Of a stretch of 64,000 nucleotides of DNA, positions 26,713 through 36,938 are shown in pieces. Position 1 is the stretch's first letter; each line of letters opens with the position of its first letter. The position numbers were made by a program, and so were the translations under genes. Origin of the DNA: Lachnoclostridium sp. UBA5725 (GTDB taxonomy: Bacteria > Bacillota > Clostridia > Lachnospirales > Lachnospiraceae); NCBI GenBank assembly GCA_002419585.1, contig DIGJ01000040.1:248001-312000 (forward strand), read 5' to 3'. Below the pieces are notes generated by a model, which did no database searches, was not told the DNA's origin, and worked only from the letters and a program-made list of their open reading frames with translations.

Positions 26713-29049
26713 CTACTGTGCACTGATTGTATCAACGATTGATAGATTGTGAATTCGTTTTGCCGGATTGTGTACAGCTAATATGGATGTGATCAAAACG
26801 ATTGCGACGATCACTCCAAGTGGTCCGAGCGGAAGGTACCATAGATCACCCCAGTGAGAGGTTATCATCTGCTCAAACAAGAAATTATGCAATGGCAACC
26901 CCAAAATGCATCCCACCAAACTACCTATAACGGAATACGTCACCGCCTCCGCTGCAACCATTTTAACCAGCTGATGGTCGCTCATACCAATCGCACGCAT
27001 CGCGCCATACTGCTTCATGCGAGCGGAAACACTCATAGACACGCTATTTACAATATTAAATATGGTAATCATTGCGATAATCACAAGAAATCCATATATA
27101 AACAGTGCCATGGAATAAAAAGCACCCCTTGCTTCATGATTGCCAACACGTCGATCGCTAAATCGTGTGTTGGAGCCAGCCAATGAACGGATTACATTCA
27201 CATCTTCCTCTGTTGCAGAATTTGAAAGCTTTATATCAATAATAGTATAATCTCTTTTTCCGGTCAACTGTTGGAAGGTCTCTTCGGAACAAATAACAGT
27301 CTCAACCCCTTTTTCACGGTCAAATGGGCTCGAAGAAAGTAGTCCTGCCACAGTGACTTCTTTTTGACCAGTCTCACAATTCAATGAAAACGTGTCCCCG
27401 ACATGCAAATTGGTGGCTGAGTCATAGACAACTAAGACTTTATTATTCCTCTCTATAACATCGTTTATAGATCCCTCTATCAGGTATTTCTTAGCCCAGG
27501 AAAATTGATGCTCTTCATAAGAAATAAGATTAATTACCTTATCTTGTCCGTCTATCTTTATAGGAACGTCATAAGCAAACATTCGCCCATATGCCTGTTT
27601 TACGTGCGGATTATCTTGTAATGTTTCCATCCGCTTACGGTCGATGGAGCAGGTATTATTCGAACTGATGATGGAAAGATCCGGCGTCCACGGTTTTAAT
27701 GGTTTGACCGCATGGTGCATAAAATCGACAGCTGTTGAAAAGCAAAGAAACAGTACGATACTAAGCGCATAGGAAGCAACCATTAAAAGAAAATTCTTTT
27801 TACTTGCGACTGCGTGATGTATACCAAGGGAGATATCAACTTTGAAAAGGTTTGTATCTGCTGCCGCACGAGTTGTCTGAATAGAATTCGTATTTCCTGA
27901 CACCGCGGTAAGAGGAGAGACCCTCGCTGCTTTTTTAGCTGGAGATTTTGCTGCTAAAAGAACTGTAAGAATACCAACTGCAATACCAGAGCAAATCCCA
28001 ATCAAGCTGACACCAAGGGTCGGCATTTCAGCAAAATAGCCGGGGCTTAAAACCTTCAAAATAGCGCATAAAATCCATACGACCACCATCCCCATGGAAA
28101 TTCCAATTGGAATCGCTGATTTACACCACTGCAATCCCTCGAGACGAACAAAACGCATAATTTGCTTTTTGGTTGAACCCAAACAGCGCATCATGCCAAA
28201 AAATTCGGTTCGTTGCGCTACATTACTATTTAGACTGCTTGCAATCATCAAAATACCAGCGAGCAAAACCACCACAAATAAAACGGCTGCGGTACTGTAA
28301 AGTGCGAGCATATAATTGTCCTTACTCTGTCCAATCATACCAAGCAGTGCAGTATTTTGGGCTACTTGCTTTGTAGTCAGTTGGTATTTTTGTGTGATGC
28401 CGGAAATGACCTTTTGCATATTGCAATATCTGGAAAGCTGTACCATGAATTGGCTTTTGTACAAATCCTTTGGCATTGTCGTACGGAATCCCTCAGTTGT
28501 AAGCAGTAGTGTATAGCTATCTTGACTTAGCATCTTTGAAGTTGCTTCCATAAAGCCCACCACCGTAAGTCGTACTGGTTCCACTCCCGAATGTTCTAGT
28601 GCGATGGTATCACCTACGTTGATGGCAAGAGCAATTTTCGCGTTTTGTGATAAGACAACTTCCTCTTTTTTGGTTGGATATACTCCTTCCTTCAGCTTCG
28701 TTGGGAATATTGATTCAAACACCGCATTATCTACTCCTGCAACACTGACTGGTTTTCCAGAAACCGTATACTTTGCTTTCTCACCAACATAACCATACCA
28801 CCCAGAAACATTTACCTCCGGTCGGGCAGCTATCATTGCCCCCTCCTCTTCATCAATATCGGTGAATATGGCATGCCAATTTCCATATCCTTTGATAGCC
28901 TGCAATTGCTGACTGCGTATTTCCATATCCGCCATACTAAAGATAGCCGTCACAAGAAAAACGGCAAGTACGATGCAAACCTTCGTCATCCTGCTTTGCT
29001 TTTTATGAACTTTGGCGGAAATAGGGATGAGATCTAGATAGCTTTTCAT
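26713..29049 (-). CDS. MacB/FtsX-type ABC transporter permease (module 1)
   Basis: This 778-residue permease has an N-terminal membrane segment, a large extracytoplasmic domain (~residues 45-250), three membrane segments, a second anchor near residue 420, a second extracytoplasmic domain and three final segments. Each half carries an FtsX-like core (MMRCLGSTKKQIMRFVRLEG and AMRAIGMSDHQLVKMV). Such permeases work with LolD/MacB-type ATPases in mechanotransmission, often removing antimicrobial peptides or passing signals to a linked kinase. Its start overlaps the ATPase stop by 4 bp (ATGA). The substrate is unknown. Confidence 0.87.
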   Translation of the reverse strand: MKSYLDLIPISAKVHKKQSRMTKVCIVLAVFLVTAIFSMADMEIRSQQLQAIKGYGNWHAIFTDIDEEEGAMIAARPEVNVSGWYGYVGEKAKYTVSGKPVSVAGVDNAVFESIFPTKLKEGVYPTKKEEVVLSQNAKIALAINVGDTIALEHSGVEPVRLTVVGFMEATSKMLSQDSYTLLLTTEGFRTTMPKDLYKSQFMVQLSRYCNMQKVISGITQKYQLTTKQVAQNTALLGMIGQSKDNYMLALYSTAAVLFVVVLLAGILMIASSLNSNVAQRTEFFGMMRCLGSTKKQIMRFVRLEGLQWCKSAIPIGISMGMVVVWILCAILKVLSPGYFAEMPTLGVSLIGICSGIAVGILTVLLAAKSPAKKAARVSPLTAVSGNTNSIQTTRAAADTNLFKVDISLGIHHAVASKKNFLLMVASYALSIVLFLCFSTAVDFMHHAVKPLKPWTPDLSIISSNNTCSIDRKRMETLQDNPHVKQAYGRMFAYDVPIKIDGQDKVINLISYEEHQFSWAKKYLIEGSINDVIERNNKVLVVYDSATNLHVGDTFSLNCETGQKEVTVAGLLSSSPFDREKGVETVICSEETFQQLTGKRDYTIIDIKLSNSATEEDVNVIRSLAGSNTRFSDRRVGNHEARGAFYSMALFIYGFLVIIAMITIFNIVNSVSMSVSARMKQYGAMRAIGMSDHQLVKMVAAEAVTYSVIGSLVGCILGLPLHNFLFEQMITSHWGDLWYLPLGPLGVIVAIVLITSILAVHNPAKRIHNLSIVDTISAQ

Positions 29050-29729
29050 TCCCGAATCCCCCCTAAGTCTACAAGCACACCGTCCGTTACCCGAAAGACG
29101 CGGTCTACCGAGGACGTCAGGTTCATATTATGCGTAATCATTAAGATGGTCTGTTGATAATGTCTGGATGCTTTCACAAGTAGATCCATGACATCCTGAC
29201 TATTTTTACTGTCCAAATTTCCGGTTGGTTCGTCGGCTAATATCAGCATCGGCTTCGTAATCAGTGCACGCCCAATCGCCACACGCTGCTGCTGACCACC
29301 AGAAAGCTGACTTGGCAGATGATTCCTTCGATCCACTAGCCCTAAAACTTCCAAAACCTCATTTACCAAGGCAGGATCTGGCTTTTGATAATCCAAAAGA
29401 ATAGGAAAGATAATATTCTGCTCCACGGTCAATTCCGGGATTAACTGAAAGGACTGAAATACAAAACCGATATTTCTACGTCGGAAAACGGTCCGGTTTT
29501 GTTCCTTCATAGAAAATAAATCCTTGCCCTCCAAATACACTTTACCAGAGGTTGGGTTATCCAAACCTCCGACACAATTAAGCAGCGTACTTTTCCCCGA
29601 TCCAGATTCACCGACTACCGCTGCAAATTCACCTTTTTGCATGGTAAAGGATACATCCTTTAATGCATTGACCTGGGTTTCTCCTTTTCCATATGTTTTA
29701 CAAAGCTTCTCCACTTTTAAAATTTCCAT
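29046..29729 (-). CDS. LolD/MacB-type ABC transporter ATP-binding protein (module 1)
   Basis: The 227-residue ATPase has Walker A GESGSGKST, Q-loop FQSFQLIPELTVEQNI, signature LSGGQQQR, Walker B LILADEPT and the switch His in MITHN. It pairs with the downstream permease through a 4-bp overlap. It resembles the module 2 ATPase (34354-35037) closely over its whole length, which indicates duplication of the module. Transcription is probably controlled by the response regulator at 31018-31716. Confidence 0.93.
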   Translation of the reverse strand: MEILKVEKLCKTYGKGETQVNALKDVSFTMQKGEFAAVVGESGSGKSTLLNCVGGLDNPTSGKVYLEGKDLFSMKEQNRTVFRRRNIGFVFQSFQLIPELTVEQNIIFPILLDYQKPDPALVNEVLEVLGLVDRRNHLPSQLSGGQQQRVAIGRALITKPMLILADEPTGNLDSKNSQDVMDLLVKASRHYQQTILMITHNMNLTSSVDRVFRVTDGVLVDLGGIRE

Positions 29730-29791
29730 TGTTTATTTCCTCCTTCCATCAAAAGATAACAAATGGAGCTTACATTCAGGTGAATTGTATC

Positions 29792-31021
29792 TTACAGTTC
29801 TGTAAGGAAGGATAGGGTAAAGGTCGTACCCTGATTAGGGTTGCTGCTCACAGATAGAAATCCCCCTTGGCCCTCAACAATCGATTTTGCCAAGGAAAGT
29901 CCGAGGCCGACTCCTTGTGCATCCTTGGAGTTTTTACTTCGGTAAAAGCGTTTGAAAATATGATGTATTTCCTCTGGAGCAATCCCCTCTCCATCATCCG
30001 TAATTAAAATTCGTGTGATAGCCAGAGAGCGTTCAAAGGAAATACAGATATGACCTCCGGGATTCGTGTGATCCAAAGCGTTCTTTATAATATTTCCGAT
30101 TGCTTCACATGTCCATTGTCGATCGCAGATAATTTGCTCATCTGGTTCCCCTGTTATGATAATTTGCTTTTCTTCATAGCGAGCCCGTGTTGTCAGTTCC
30201 GTGGTCGCGTGGGCAATGATATCCGATATCCGATGTGGCGCTTTTTCAAACATAATATTTTTTGCATCCAGTCGAGTGATCTTTAAAAGTGACTGGATTA
30301 AATGTTCCATACGTTCAAGAGCCAACGTCGTTTTTTTCGAAAATTCCATGATTGTTGTTGGATTGTTGGGCTCACTCAAAATAATTTCATTATACATATT
30401 GAGAGCAGCAAGTGGCGTTTTTAATTGATGTGAAATATCCGATATCGTATCTTTTAAAAATATTTTCGCCTTGGATTCTGCTTCTTGCTTTGCTTGCAAT
30501 TGCGATGCAAGGTTATCAATGTACCCAAACAATTGATATAATGTCCCCTCTTCCGCGCAATTCAAATGCGTTGTAAAATCACCTTGCAAAAACATAAGTA
30601 TGACTTTTTGTGCTTGATGATACAACTGTTCTCTTTTTTTATAGAAACTATAACATAGGGTAAAGATCATACTTATAAAAATTACGATGCCTAAAAGTAC
30701 GAATAAAAGCGTGGCAATTTCAAATCTGGAGACCATTGGAAGGAAACGAGCTGAGGTTTTTTGGGTAAACCCAAGTTGTGTGAGTAACCGTATCCCTTCC
30801 CCATTATCTTGTTCGCATGCAACAGCAGTAGCAATCACATCTGGAGATACCCCATTACTTAAAAGAGAACTGGCAATCGCATAATCGTGAGACAACATCA
30901 TTTCTTTCACCTTTTGCGTCTGCAACTTAGAAAGAAACGCACCCGTGGCGAATAGTACGATAGAAAGAGTAATCAGGCTTAAAATGAAACGACGTGTCTG
31001 CTTTTCTCTTAAAAAACTCAT
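29792..31021 (-). CDS. Sensor histidine kinase (module 1)
   Basis: The kinase has two membrane segments (near residues 10-30 and 105-130) around an extracytoplasmic stretch of about 75 residues, a short HAMP-like linker, the phosphoacceptor motif DISHQLKTPL and the ATPase motifs NIIKNALDH, DDGEGI and GVGLGLSLAKS. The start is taken as ATG 31021, which overlaps the response-regulator stop by 4 bp. The more upstream GTG would add six residues. It should phosphorylate the regulator encoded just upstream and control the ABC genes downstream. Confidence 0.9.
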   Translation of the reverse strand: MSFLREKQTRRFILSLITLSIVLFATGAFLSKLQTQKVKEMMLSHDYAIASSLLSNGVSPDVIATAVACEQDNGEGIRLLTQLGFTQKTSARFLPMVSRFEIATLLFVLLGIVIFISMIFTLCYSFYKKREQLYHQAQKVILMFLQGDFTTHLNCAEEGTLYQLFGYIDNLASQLQAKQEAESKAKIFLKDTISDISHQLKTPLAALNMYNEIILSEPNNPTTIMEFSKKTTLALERMEHLIQSLLKITRLDAKNIMFEKAPHRISDIIAHATTELTTRARYEEKQIIITGEPDEQIICDRQWTCEAIGNIIKNALDHTNPGGHICISFERSLAITRILITDDGEGIAPEEIHHIFKRFYRSKNSKDAQGVGLGLSLAKSIVEGQGGFLSVSSNPNQGTTFTLSFLTEL

Positions 31022-31716
31022 TCCAACACCTCTTTCCATTGGTATCCAAAGCCTCGTACTGTAATCAAATGTTCCGGATGCGACGGATCCTTTTCCAACT
31101 TTTCACGCAAACGGCGAACATACACGGATAGTGTATTATCATCAACAAACTCACCTGCTTGATCCCACAATTCATCCAATATTATGCTACGTGAGACAAC
31201 ATGCCCAGCATTTCGAACCAATACGCAAAGTAGCCTATATTCGGCACTTGTTAGTTCCAAGAGCTTTCCTCTTAATAAGACACGGCTAGATAATAAATCG
31301 ATTGAAATATCTCCACAAACGAGTGCGGTAGAGCTCGTTGGCTTTGGAACACCAACCCGGCGCAGCAATGCCCGGATACGCGAGCATAATTCACCCAACT
31401 TAAAAGGCTTCGTAATATAATCATCTCCACCGCTGTCCAATCCACGGATTACATTGACTTCCTCATCCAACGCGGTCAAAAAGATAATCGGTACCTGATT
31501 GCCTCTCTTTCGTACTTCCTCACACACCATAAAACCCGTTCCATCTGGCAAGGTAACATCAAGCAACAGCAAATCGTATGTATTTTTTTCGATTAACTCC
31601 ATGGCTTCTTTCACCGTTCGTCCAATTTCAAGTTCAAACCCATATTTATTCAATGAATATTGCAGACCATCGATCAAACTTAAATCATCTTCTAAAAGTA
31701 ATAATCTATTTCCCAT
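31018..31716 (-). CDS. OmpR/PhoB family response regulator (module 1)
   Basis: The 232-residue protein has a receiver domain with the phosphorylatable Asp in LLLLDVTLPDG, acidic pocket residues in LLLEDD and the conserved Lys in ITKPF. A C-terminal winged helix follows (DDNTLSVYVRRLREKLEKD). It is the first gene of the module and overlaps the kinase by 4 bp. The order regulator, kinase, ATPase, permease is typical of Firmicute peptide-sensing and detoxification modules. Confidence 0.93.
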   Translation of the reverse strand: MGNRLLLLEDDLSLIDGLQYSLNKYGFELEIGRTVKEAMELIEKNTYDLLLLDVTLPDGTGFMVCEEVRKRGNQVPIIFLTALDEEVNVIRGLDSGGDDYITKPFKLGELCSRIRALLRRVGVPKPTSSTALVCGDISIDLLSSRVLLRGKLLELTSAEYRLLCVLVRNAGHVVSRSIILDELWDQAGEFVDDNTLSVYVRRLREKLEKDPSHPEHLITVRGFGYQWKEVLE

Positions 31717-31759
31717 TGCTCATGCTCCTTGTCTTAATTTCCACACAATCAGTCTTGAA

Positions 31760-34357
31760 TCAAGTCATATCATCCCGAAGTGCATCCATAATATTTTCTT
31801 TTTTTATCTTGCGTACGGCATATAACATGGTAATAAACACGATAAAAAATACACTTATCGTACTGATTACCATACTGCCCCACGGGAATACAAAATCAAA
31901 ATTGTCCATCTTTTCTGCTAATGCCCATCCTTTATAGATCAGCCACGAAGAAATTGCCGATATTGGTAACCCAAATAGCAACGTCCTCATACCATAAAAG
32001 GCACACTCGAACGTCATCATCTTATTGAAATCTCGGTCCGACATTCCTACCGAGCGAAGCATAGCAAGTTCCCTTCTTCGCAGCCTAATATTCGTCGAAA
32101 TTGTGTTGAACACATTCGTAACCGCAATCAACGAAATCATAATGACGAAAACATAGGTGAATACATCCACTACAAAAGTTAAACTACGAAATTGCTCTAG
32201 CATTGCATACATATTATATAGGTTATATGCTGACGTAATCCCCACATCCTGAAGCATCTCCTCTATTTCAGAGCCTGACTTCGCAGGATCCTTTGACTCA
32301 AAGGTCAGCCCTATCGTCGCAGGGGTATTTGAGGTTCCAAACTTTTCAATAAGCGAATAAGGAGCTATCACCATAAAAACAGTTGGACTTTGCTCATTCG
32401 ATTGCAGTGGGGGTGGATCGATTGGGTATGTATCGACAAACGTAATGTTTACGCTTTGCCCCTGCTCTTTCCTTGGCAAGTCATTTGTTTTGGGATCAAC
32501 ACGCAGTGTCTTAGAAGGGCTGGCGAATAGATCAAACACTTCCCTCGTTCCGTCTTTTTTGTCAACCCTTTGTTTGGCAATGGCAATCATTCTTGCATCG
32601 TTCCCAGTATATTCTTTTGTAGGCAAGCCTAATTCTTTGATAAAACGCATATATTCGCTATCCGGGATAAACTGCATATACATTGGCAAAGGAACCTCTT
32701 CGTCCGATGCAGCATTAGCCTCTTTCCCTATGTATTCCAGGTAACGATCCGAATAATCACTTGCCTTACTTTCGCAAATATATTGGAAAATGGCTTGGTA
32801 AGAGCTTTTGTATATCCCGTCTGCGGTTTTTAATTTATCGTAAAGCGGTAACATTTTGCCAACTTCCATATCCTGAGACGTAAAAAGGATGTCACCATCT
32901 ATGTCCACTACATACCTCTCGGAAAGCCTTTTTAGCGTTGTTCCAAAAGCACTTCCCGATACAAACAGGACGACACTTAACGTAAGCGACAACACGATGC
33001 TGCGATAACGTCTCTTGTTTCTCTTAAAGTTCTTTAATGCAAGCATACCTTCCAAACCATAGATACGCTGCGCAAGTTTTGACGTTTTCACGGTTTTCGA
33101 CTCGGTCTTTATTTCATCAGTCTGGCGAATACTCTCCATTACAGGAGTGTTTGCTGCTTTTCTCGCTGGAATATAGGCTGAAATCAAAATGGTAACCAAA
33201 CTAACCACCGCCGCTACGATAATCGCAGGGAAAGACACGAACAAGGTTAAGGGTGCGCTGCTTTCAAGAATGGTCTTAAAATTATTCGCAATAATAGGAA
33301 TCACAAGTCCGATACTACCTATGCCGACCAGAACCCCAATCGGTATGCCAATTGCACCGATACAAAGACCTTCAAATAGCACCGAATTTCGAAGTTGCCT
33401 TGGCGTGGCGCCCACCGACGAGAGAATGCCAAACTGATGTGTACGTTCATTCAACGAGATATTGAATGAGTTATATATCAGAAAAATTGACCCTACCATG
33501 ATAATGGCAACCAAAATGCCCCCAACCGAGTACAAAAAGGTATTGAACAGTTTGTTATCCGAAACACCCAGGAAGCGCAGTACATAATCATTTAAGATAG
33601 ATACCCCTGCGCCTTCCATGCTGCTTACGTAGGTCCTGACATGGCGCGGGTTTTTAAGAGTGACAAATAGGCTAAAGCTGTCCACTGGCGCCTTTGTATC
33701 TGCTTTCGTGATCAAAGTGTATCCCGGTGCACTGTGTTCCTCGAACCCAGGTCTTTCGCAAATACCGACAACCGTGTAGGTCTTTTTTGCTTTTGTCAAA
33801 AGTGTTTCTTTATCCGTCCCAGCCTTGTCCCCAGATAGGTATGGATCGTGTTGACCAAGATTTTTGTTTCCGGCCATGCGGCAACCGACAGCAAGTGTAA
33901 CTGTGTCTCCTACCTTAAATCGAACTCCACTCTTTATCGCGACGTGCTCCGGGACAAGGATCTCCTTGCTATTTTCAGGCAGCTTGCCGGAAATCAGTCT
34001 TATAGGCAAGGTATCAAACGTATTCTCATTGAATCCGGCTATAAAAAGAAAAGGCTTTTCGGGGCTTTGCCCTCCCTCAAGCGTTGCATAACCGATATTT
34101 TCAAACAATGCAGTGTTTACAACTTCTTTGTCATTGCTTCTCTCCTTTATGAAAGAGGAATCAACATCCAAAAACGCAACGTGCCAGCCACCATATTTTA
34201 CGACAGAACCGTTTATGAGGTAATGTAACAAGGATGTGCCAAAGGTAGCAACTGCCGTAATCATGGCGGCGGACATAGCAACTCCAATAATTGTCGCAAT
34301 CGTTCGAGTTCGACTTTTTTTCATACTTTGTAAGGTGACTTTGTTAAAAATGTTCAT
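31760..34357 (-). CDS. MacB/FtsX-type ABC transporter permease (module 2)
   Basis: The 865-residue permease has the same plan as that of module 1: N-terminal membrane segment, large extracytoplasmic domain, three central segments with an ILSSVGATPRQLRNSVLFEG core, a second anchor, a longer second extracytoplasmic domain (~residues 470-725) and three final segments with AMLRSVGMSDRDFNKM. It is 87 residues longer than its paralogue, mostly in the second external domain, so the ligands may differ. Its start overlaps the ATPase stop by 4 bp. Confidence 0.87.
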   Translation of the reverse strand: MNIFNKVTLQSMKKSRTRTIATIIGVAMSAAMITAVATFGTSLLHYLINGSVVKYGGWHVAFLDVDSSFIKERSNDKEVVNTALFENIGYATLEGGQSPEKPFLFIAGFNENTFDTLPIRLISGKLPENSKEILVPEHVAIKSGVRFKVGDTVTLAVGCRMAGNKNLGQHDPYLSGDKAGTDKETLLTKAKKTYTVVGICERPGFEEHSAPGYTLITKADTKAPVDSFSLFVTLKNPRHVRTYVSSMEGAGVSILNDYVLRFLGVSDNKLFNTFLYSVGGILVAIIMVGSIFLIYNSFNISLNERTHQFGILSSVGATPRQLRNSVLFEGLCIGAIGIPIGVLVGIGSIGLVIPIIANNFKTILESSAPLTLFVSFPAIIVAAVVSLVTILISAYIPARKAANTPVMESIRQTDEIKTESKTVKTSKLAQRIYGLEGMLALKNFKRNKRRYRSIVLSLTLSVVLFVSGSAFGTTLKRLSERYVVDIDGDILFTSQDMEVGKMLPLYDKLKTADGIYKSSYQAIFQYICESKASDYSDRYLEYIGKEANAASDEEVPLPMYMQFIPDSEYMRFIKELGLPTKEYTGNDARMIAIAKQRVDKKDGTREVFDLFASPSKTLRVDPKTNDLPRKEQGQSVNITFVDTYPIDPPPLQSNEQSPTVFMVIAPYSLIEKFGTSNTPATIGLTFESKDPAKSGSEIEEMLQDVGITSAYNLYNMYAMLEQFRSLTFVVDVFTYVFVIMISLIAVTNVFNTISTNIRLRRRELAMLRSVGMSDRDFNKMMTFECAFYGMRTLLFGLPISAISSWLIYKGWALAEKMDNFDFVFPWGSMVISTISVFFIVFITMLYAVRKIKKENIMDALRDDMT

Positions 34358-35037
34358 GGTCGCACCTTCTCGTCTCTCACTACTTTACCATCTGATATAC
34401 CAATAATTCGGTCTGCTTGCAGAGCAATATTTTCGTCATGGGTAACAAGGAGCAGGGTCTGCCCATATTTTTTATTACTTTCTTTGAGCAGTTTGATGAT
34501 TTCATGTCCATTTCTGCTGTCCAAACTGCCAGTAGGTTCGTCGGCAAGCATGACTGCCGGAGCGTTCATCAAAGCACGACCTATTGAAACGCGCTGTTGC
34601 TGTCCACCCGAAAGCTGATTTGGTAAATGTGTTTTACGGTCTTGTAGGCCAAGCATTTCAAGTAGTTCATGTAATCGTTCCTCGTTGACCTTGCGTTTGT
34701 CCATCAGGATTGGCAAAGTGATGTTTTCCACCACATTCAGCGTAGGAATCAGGTTATGAAACTGATAAATCAGCCCTACCTGCCGCCTACGGAAAATCGC
34801 AAGTTTTTCATTGCTCTGGGCATATACATCCTGGCCGTTCAAATACACCGTTCCGCTTGTCGGTACGTCCACGCCCCCGATGATATGAAGCAAGGTGGAT
34901 TTGCCAGAACCAGAGGATCCGATGATTGCAGTAAATTCTCCTTTTTCGATGGTTAGCGAAACATGGTCAAGCGCGTTGACTTGGTTTTCACCTTTGCCAT
35001 ATGCTTTGCATAAATTTTCAATTTTTAAAAACTCCAT
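34354..35037 (-). CDS. LolD/MacB-type ABC transporter ATP-binding protein (module 2)
   Basis: All ABC motifs are present (GSSGSGKST, YQFHNLIPTLNVVENI, LSGGQQQR, VMLADEPT, LVTHD). The start is set at ATG 35037, where AAAGGAG lies eight bases upstream and where the protein aligns with the start of its module 1 paralogue (MEILKVEKLCK versus MEFLKIENLCK). An upstream ATG at 35058 adds seven residues without a homologous counterpart. Confidence 0.93.
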   Translation of the reverse strand: MEFLKIENLCKAYGKGENQVNALDHVSLTIEKGEFTAIIGSSGSGKSTLLHIIGGVDVPTSGTVYLNGQDVYAQSNEKLAIFRRRQVGLIYQFHNLIPTLNVVENITLPILMDKRKVNEERLHELLEMLGLQDRKTHLPNQLSGGQQQRVSIGRALMNAPAVMLADEPTGSLDSRNGHEIIKLLKESNKKYGQTLLLVTHDENIALQADRIIGISDGKVVRDEKVRP

Positions 35038-35119
35038 TATGTGAGTCTCCTTTCTCATGGTTTACCCATATAATAGAACCTTCAACTTACATCTAGGTGA
35101 CTTTTTGGTGAGAGATTCG

Positions 35120-36109
35120 TCACTTTGGGAAACGAATGGAAAATATGGCACCGCCCTTTTGGTGATTTTTTGCGGTAATCGTTCCGCCCTGCCGTGTTAT
35201 AATCATCCTACTAAGCGCCAAACCAATCCCGTATCCGGTAGCACCTGCATTTTTCCCGCGGTAAAATCGGTCAAACAGACAGGGTAAATCTTCTTTTTCA
35301 AAGCCCGCGCCGCTATCATGAATCGTAATTTCGGTAAACAATGGATTGTTTATGCAAACAATCTCTATCTTTCCATTCTCACCAGCGCTTTCCATGCAAT
35401 TTTTGAATATATTTTGAAACGCCTGCGAAAGCCAGCATAAATCACCCTGAATGATTATTCCTTTCGGGGCATCTATTTGCAAAGTAATATCATGAAGCTC
35501 CATAGGGATTAATAACGGATGAAGAGCATCGGCAATTAAAGTACTCACATCGATTTGCTCACTTTGGAACACCACAATGCCCGCGTCCAAGCGAGATAAT
35601 CTTAGTAGGGAAGTCAACAGCCAATCCATCTGTACAAATAAATCCTCTGTTTCGCGTATCAATGCTTTTCGTTCATTTTCGTCAGGATTATTCTCTAACA
35701 GTGATAGAATAAGGTTCACAGATGTGAGCGGGGTGCGGAGCTGGTGGGCTATATCAGCCAGCGAATCGGCAAGATGTTCTTTTTCTTTTTTCAGTGCGTC
35801 ATTTTGTTCTCGAATACGAAGCGTCATCTTTTTTATCTCGCTGTGCAAAATGGAAAGTTCACCCTCGTCTGATTCGCCAATATACAGATTGTCTGCATTA
35901 TGTAGCACAAGGTCGATTTGATTAGAAATCTGTGCAATGCTTTTATATCGAGCTTTGGTAAACACAAAAAACGTTATTCCAAAGGCGACGGCAGAAAAAA
36001 CAGCAAGGATTCCAGCTTTCGTATCAATTGCAAATCCTATCATCACAGTGGCGACAGCGATTAAGAAAAACAAAATAGCAAACTGCCGAAACTCTCTATT
36101 CCGAAGCAT
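35120..36109 (-). CDS. Sensor histidine kinase with short external loop (module 2)
   Basis: The 329-residue kinase has two close membrane segments in the first 50 residues with almost no external loop, the layout of intramembrane-sensing kinases such as BceS that read the state of a partner ABC transporter. The phosphoacceptor motif is DIAHQLRTPL, and the ATPase motifs are NIFKNCMESA, HDSGAGF and GYGIGLALSR. It overlaps the response regulator by 14 bp. The transporter of the same module is therefore the likely signal source. Confidence 0.9.
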   Translation of the reverse strand: MLRNREFRQFAILFFLIAVATVMIGFAIDTKAGILAVFSAVAFGITFFVFTKARYKSIAQISNQIDLVLHNADNLYIGESDEGELSILHSEIKKMTLRIREQNDALKKEKEHLADSLADIAHQLRTPLTSVNLILSLLENNPDENERKALIRETEDLFVQMDWLLTSLLRLSRLDAGIVVFQSEQIDVSTLIADALHPLLIPMELHDITLQIDAPKGIIIQGDLCWLSQAFQNIFKNCMESAGENGKIEIVCINNPLFTEITIHDSGAGFEKEDLPCLFDRFYRGKNAGATGYGIGLALSRMIITRQGGTITAKNHQKGGAIFSIRFPK

Positions 36110-36782
36110 AATCGCCCCCCAATCGATATCCAGTCCCGCGAACGGTCAGAATGATTTGTGGGTTTGCTGAGTCGCTCTCTATCTTTTCCCGCAAGCGTTT
36201 GATATACACAGTCAATGTATTGTCATTAACAAACTCACCCGCAGCATCCCACAATTCGTCAAGCAGCCTGGTTCTAGTAATAATACTTTTGGGGTTATTA
36301 ATAAACACTAGCAACAAGCGGTATTCTAAGGCAGAAAGAAAAAGCTCGCTGCAATCCTTTTTCACAATGCCGCTTGCCGTATCAACATGAAGCCCACAAA
36401 TTTCAAAAGTCGATGGAGAACGCTCACTTTTCCGCAGGGCGGTTCCGATTCGAGCAATCAGTTCACGCGGGCGAAAAGGCTTGGTAATATAGTCATCTGC
36501 CCCCATGTTAAGTCCTGTAACAACACTCGCCTCATCGCCGGAAGCCGTCAAAAAGATAACAGGAACCTCCCCCGTTTCTTTGATTTGCGTGCAAACCGTA
36601 AAGCCATTTCCATCCGGTAGCGAAATATCAATCAACGCCAAGTCAAATTTATTCCCATCAAGTGCGGCAAGGGCTTCACCACGTGTCGAGGCATGGGTGA
36701 CTGCAAAGCCCTCCGAGGAGAGCAAAAGTATAAGGTTTTTCGCGATTGCCTTGTCGTCCTCAACCAAAAATATCCGTTTCAT
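36096..36782 (-). CDS. OmpR/PhoB family response regulator (module 2)
   Basis: The receiver domain has the phosphoacceptor Asp in LALIDISLPDG and the conserved Lys in ITKPF. The winged helix ends in DNTLTVYIKRLREKIESD. It is the first gene of module 2. The DNA of this module looks richer in G+C than the flanking AT-rich genes by eye, which may point to separate acquisition. Confidence 0.92.
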   Translation of the reverse strand: MKRIFLVEDDKAIAKNLILLLSSEGFAVTHASTRGEALAALDGNKFDLALIDISLPDGNGFTVCTQIKETGEVPVIFLTASGDEASVVTGLNMGADDYITKPFRPRELIARIGTALRKSERSPSTFEICGLHVDTASGIVKKDCSELFLSALEYRLLLVFINNPKSIITRTRLLDELWDAAGEFVNDNTLTVYIKRLREKIESDSANPQIILTVRGTGYRLGGDYASE

Positions 36783-36887
36783 TTATTTTCACCATCCCTT
36801 ACTTTACTGCTTCTATTGTATTTCTTTTGGAAGAAATATACAAGCTGAGAGATCAAATACTCCTTTTAGGAGATGGACAAATAGTAA

Positions 36888-36938
36888 ACTTATGGGCGCT
36901 ACCTTTGTATTCATAAAGGTAGCGCCCATAAGTTTTTC
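36888..36938. terminator. Long perfect hairpin after the double acyltransferase gene
   Basis: A stem of about 19 bp (36888-36906 with 36915-36933) surrounds a short loop directly after the stop codon at 36939. The plus-strand side has TTTTTC and the minus-strand side TTTACTATTTG. It separates this gene from the two-component modules. Confidence 0.75.
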
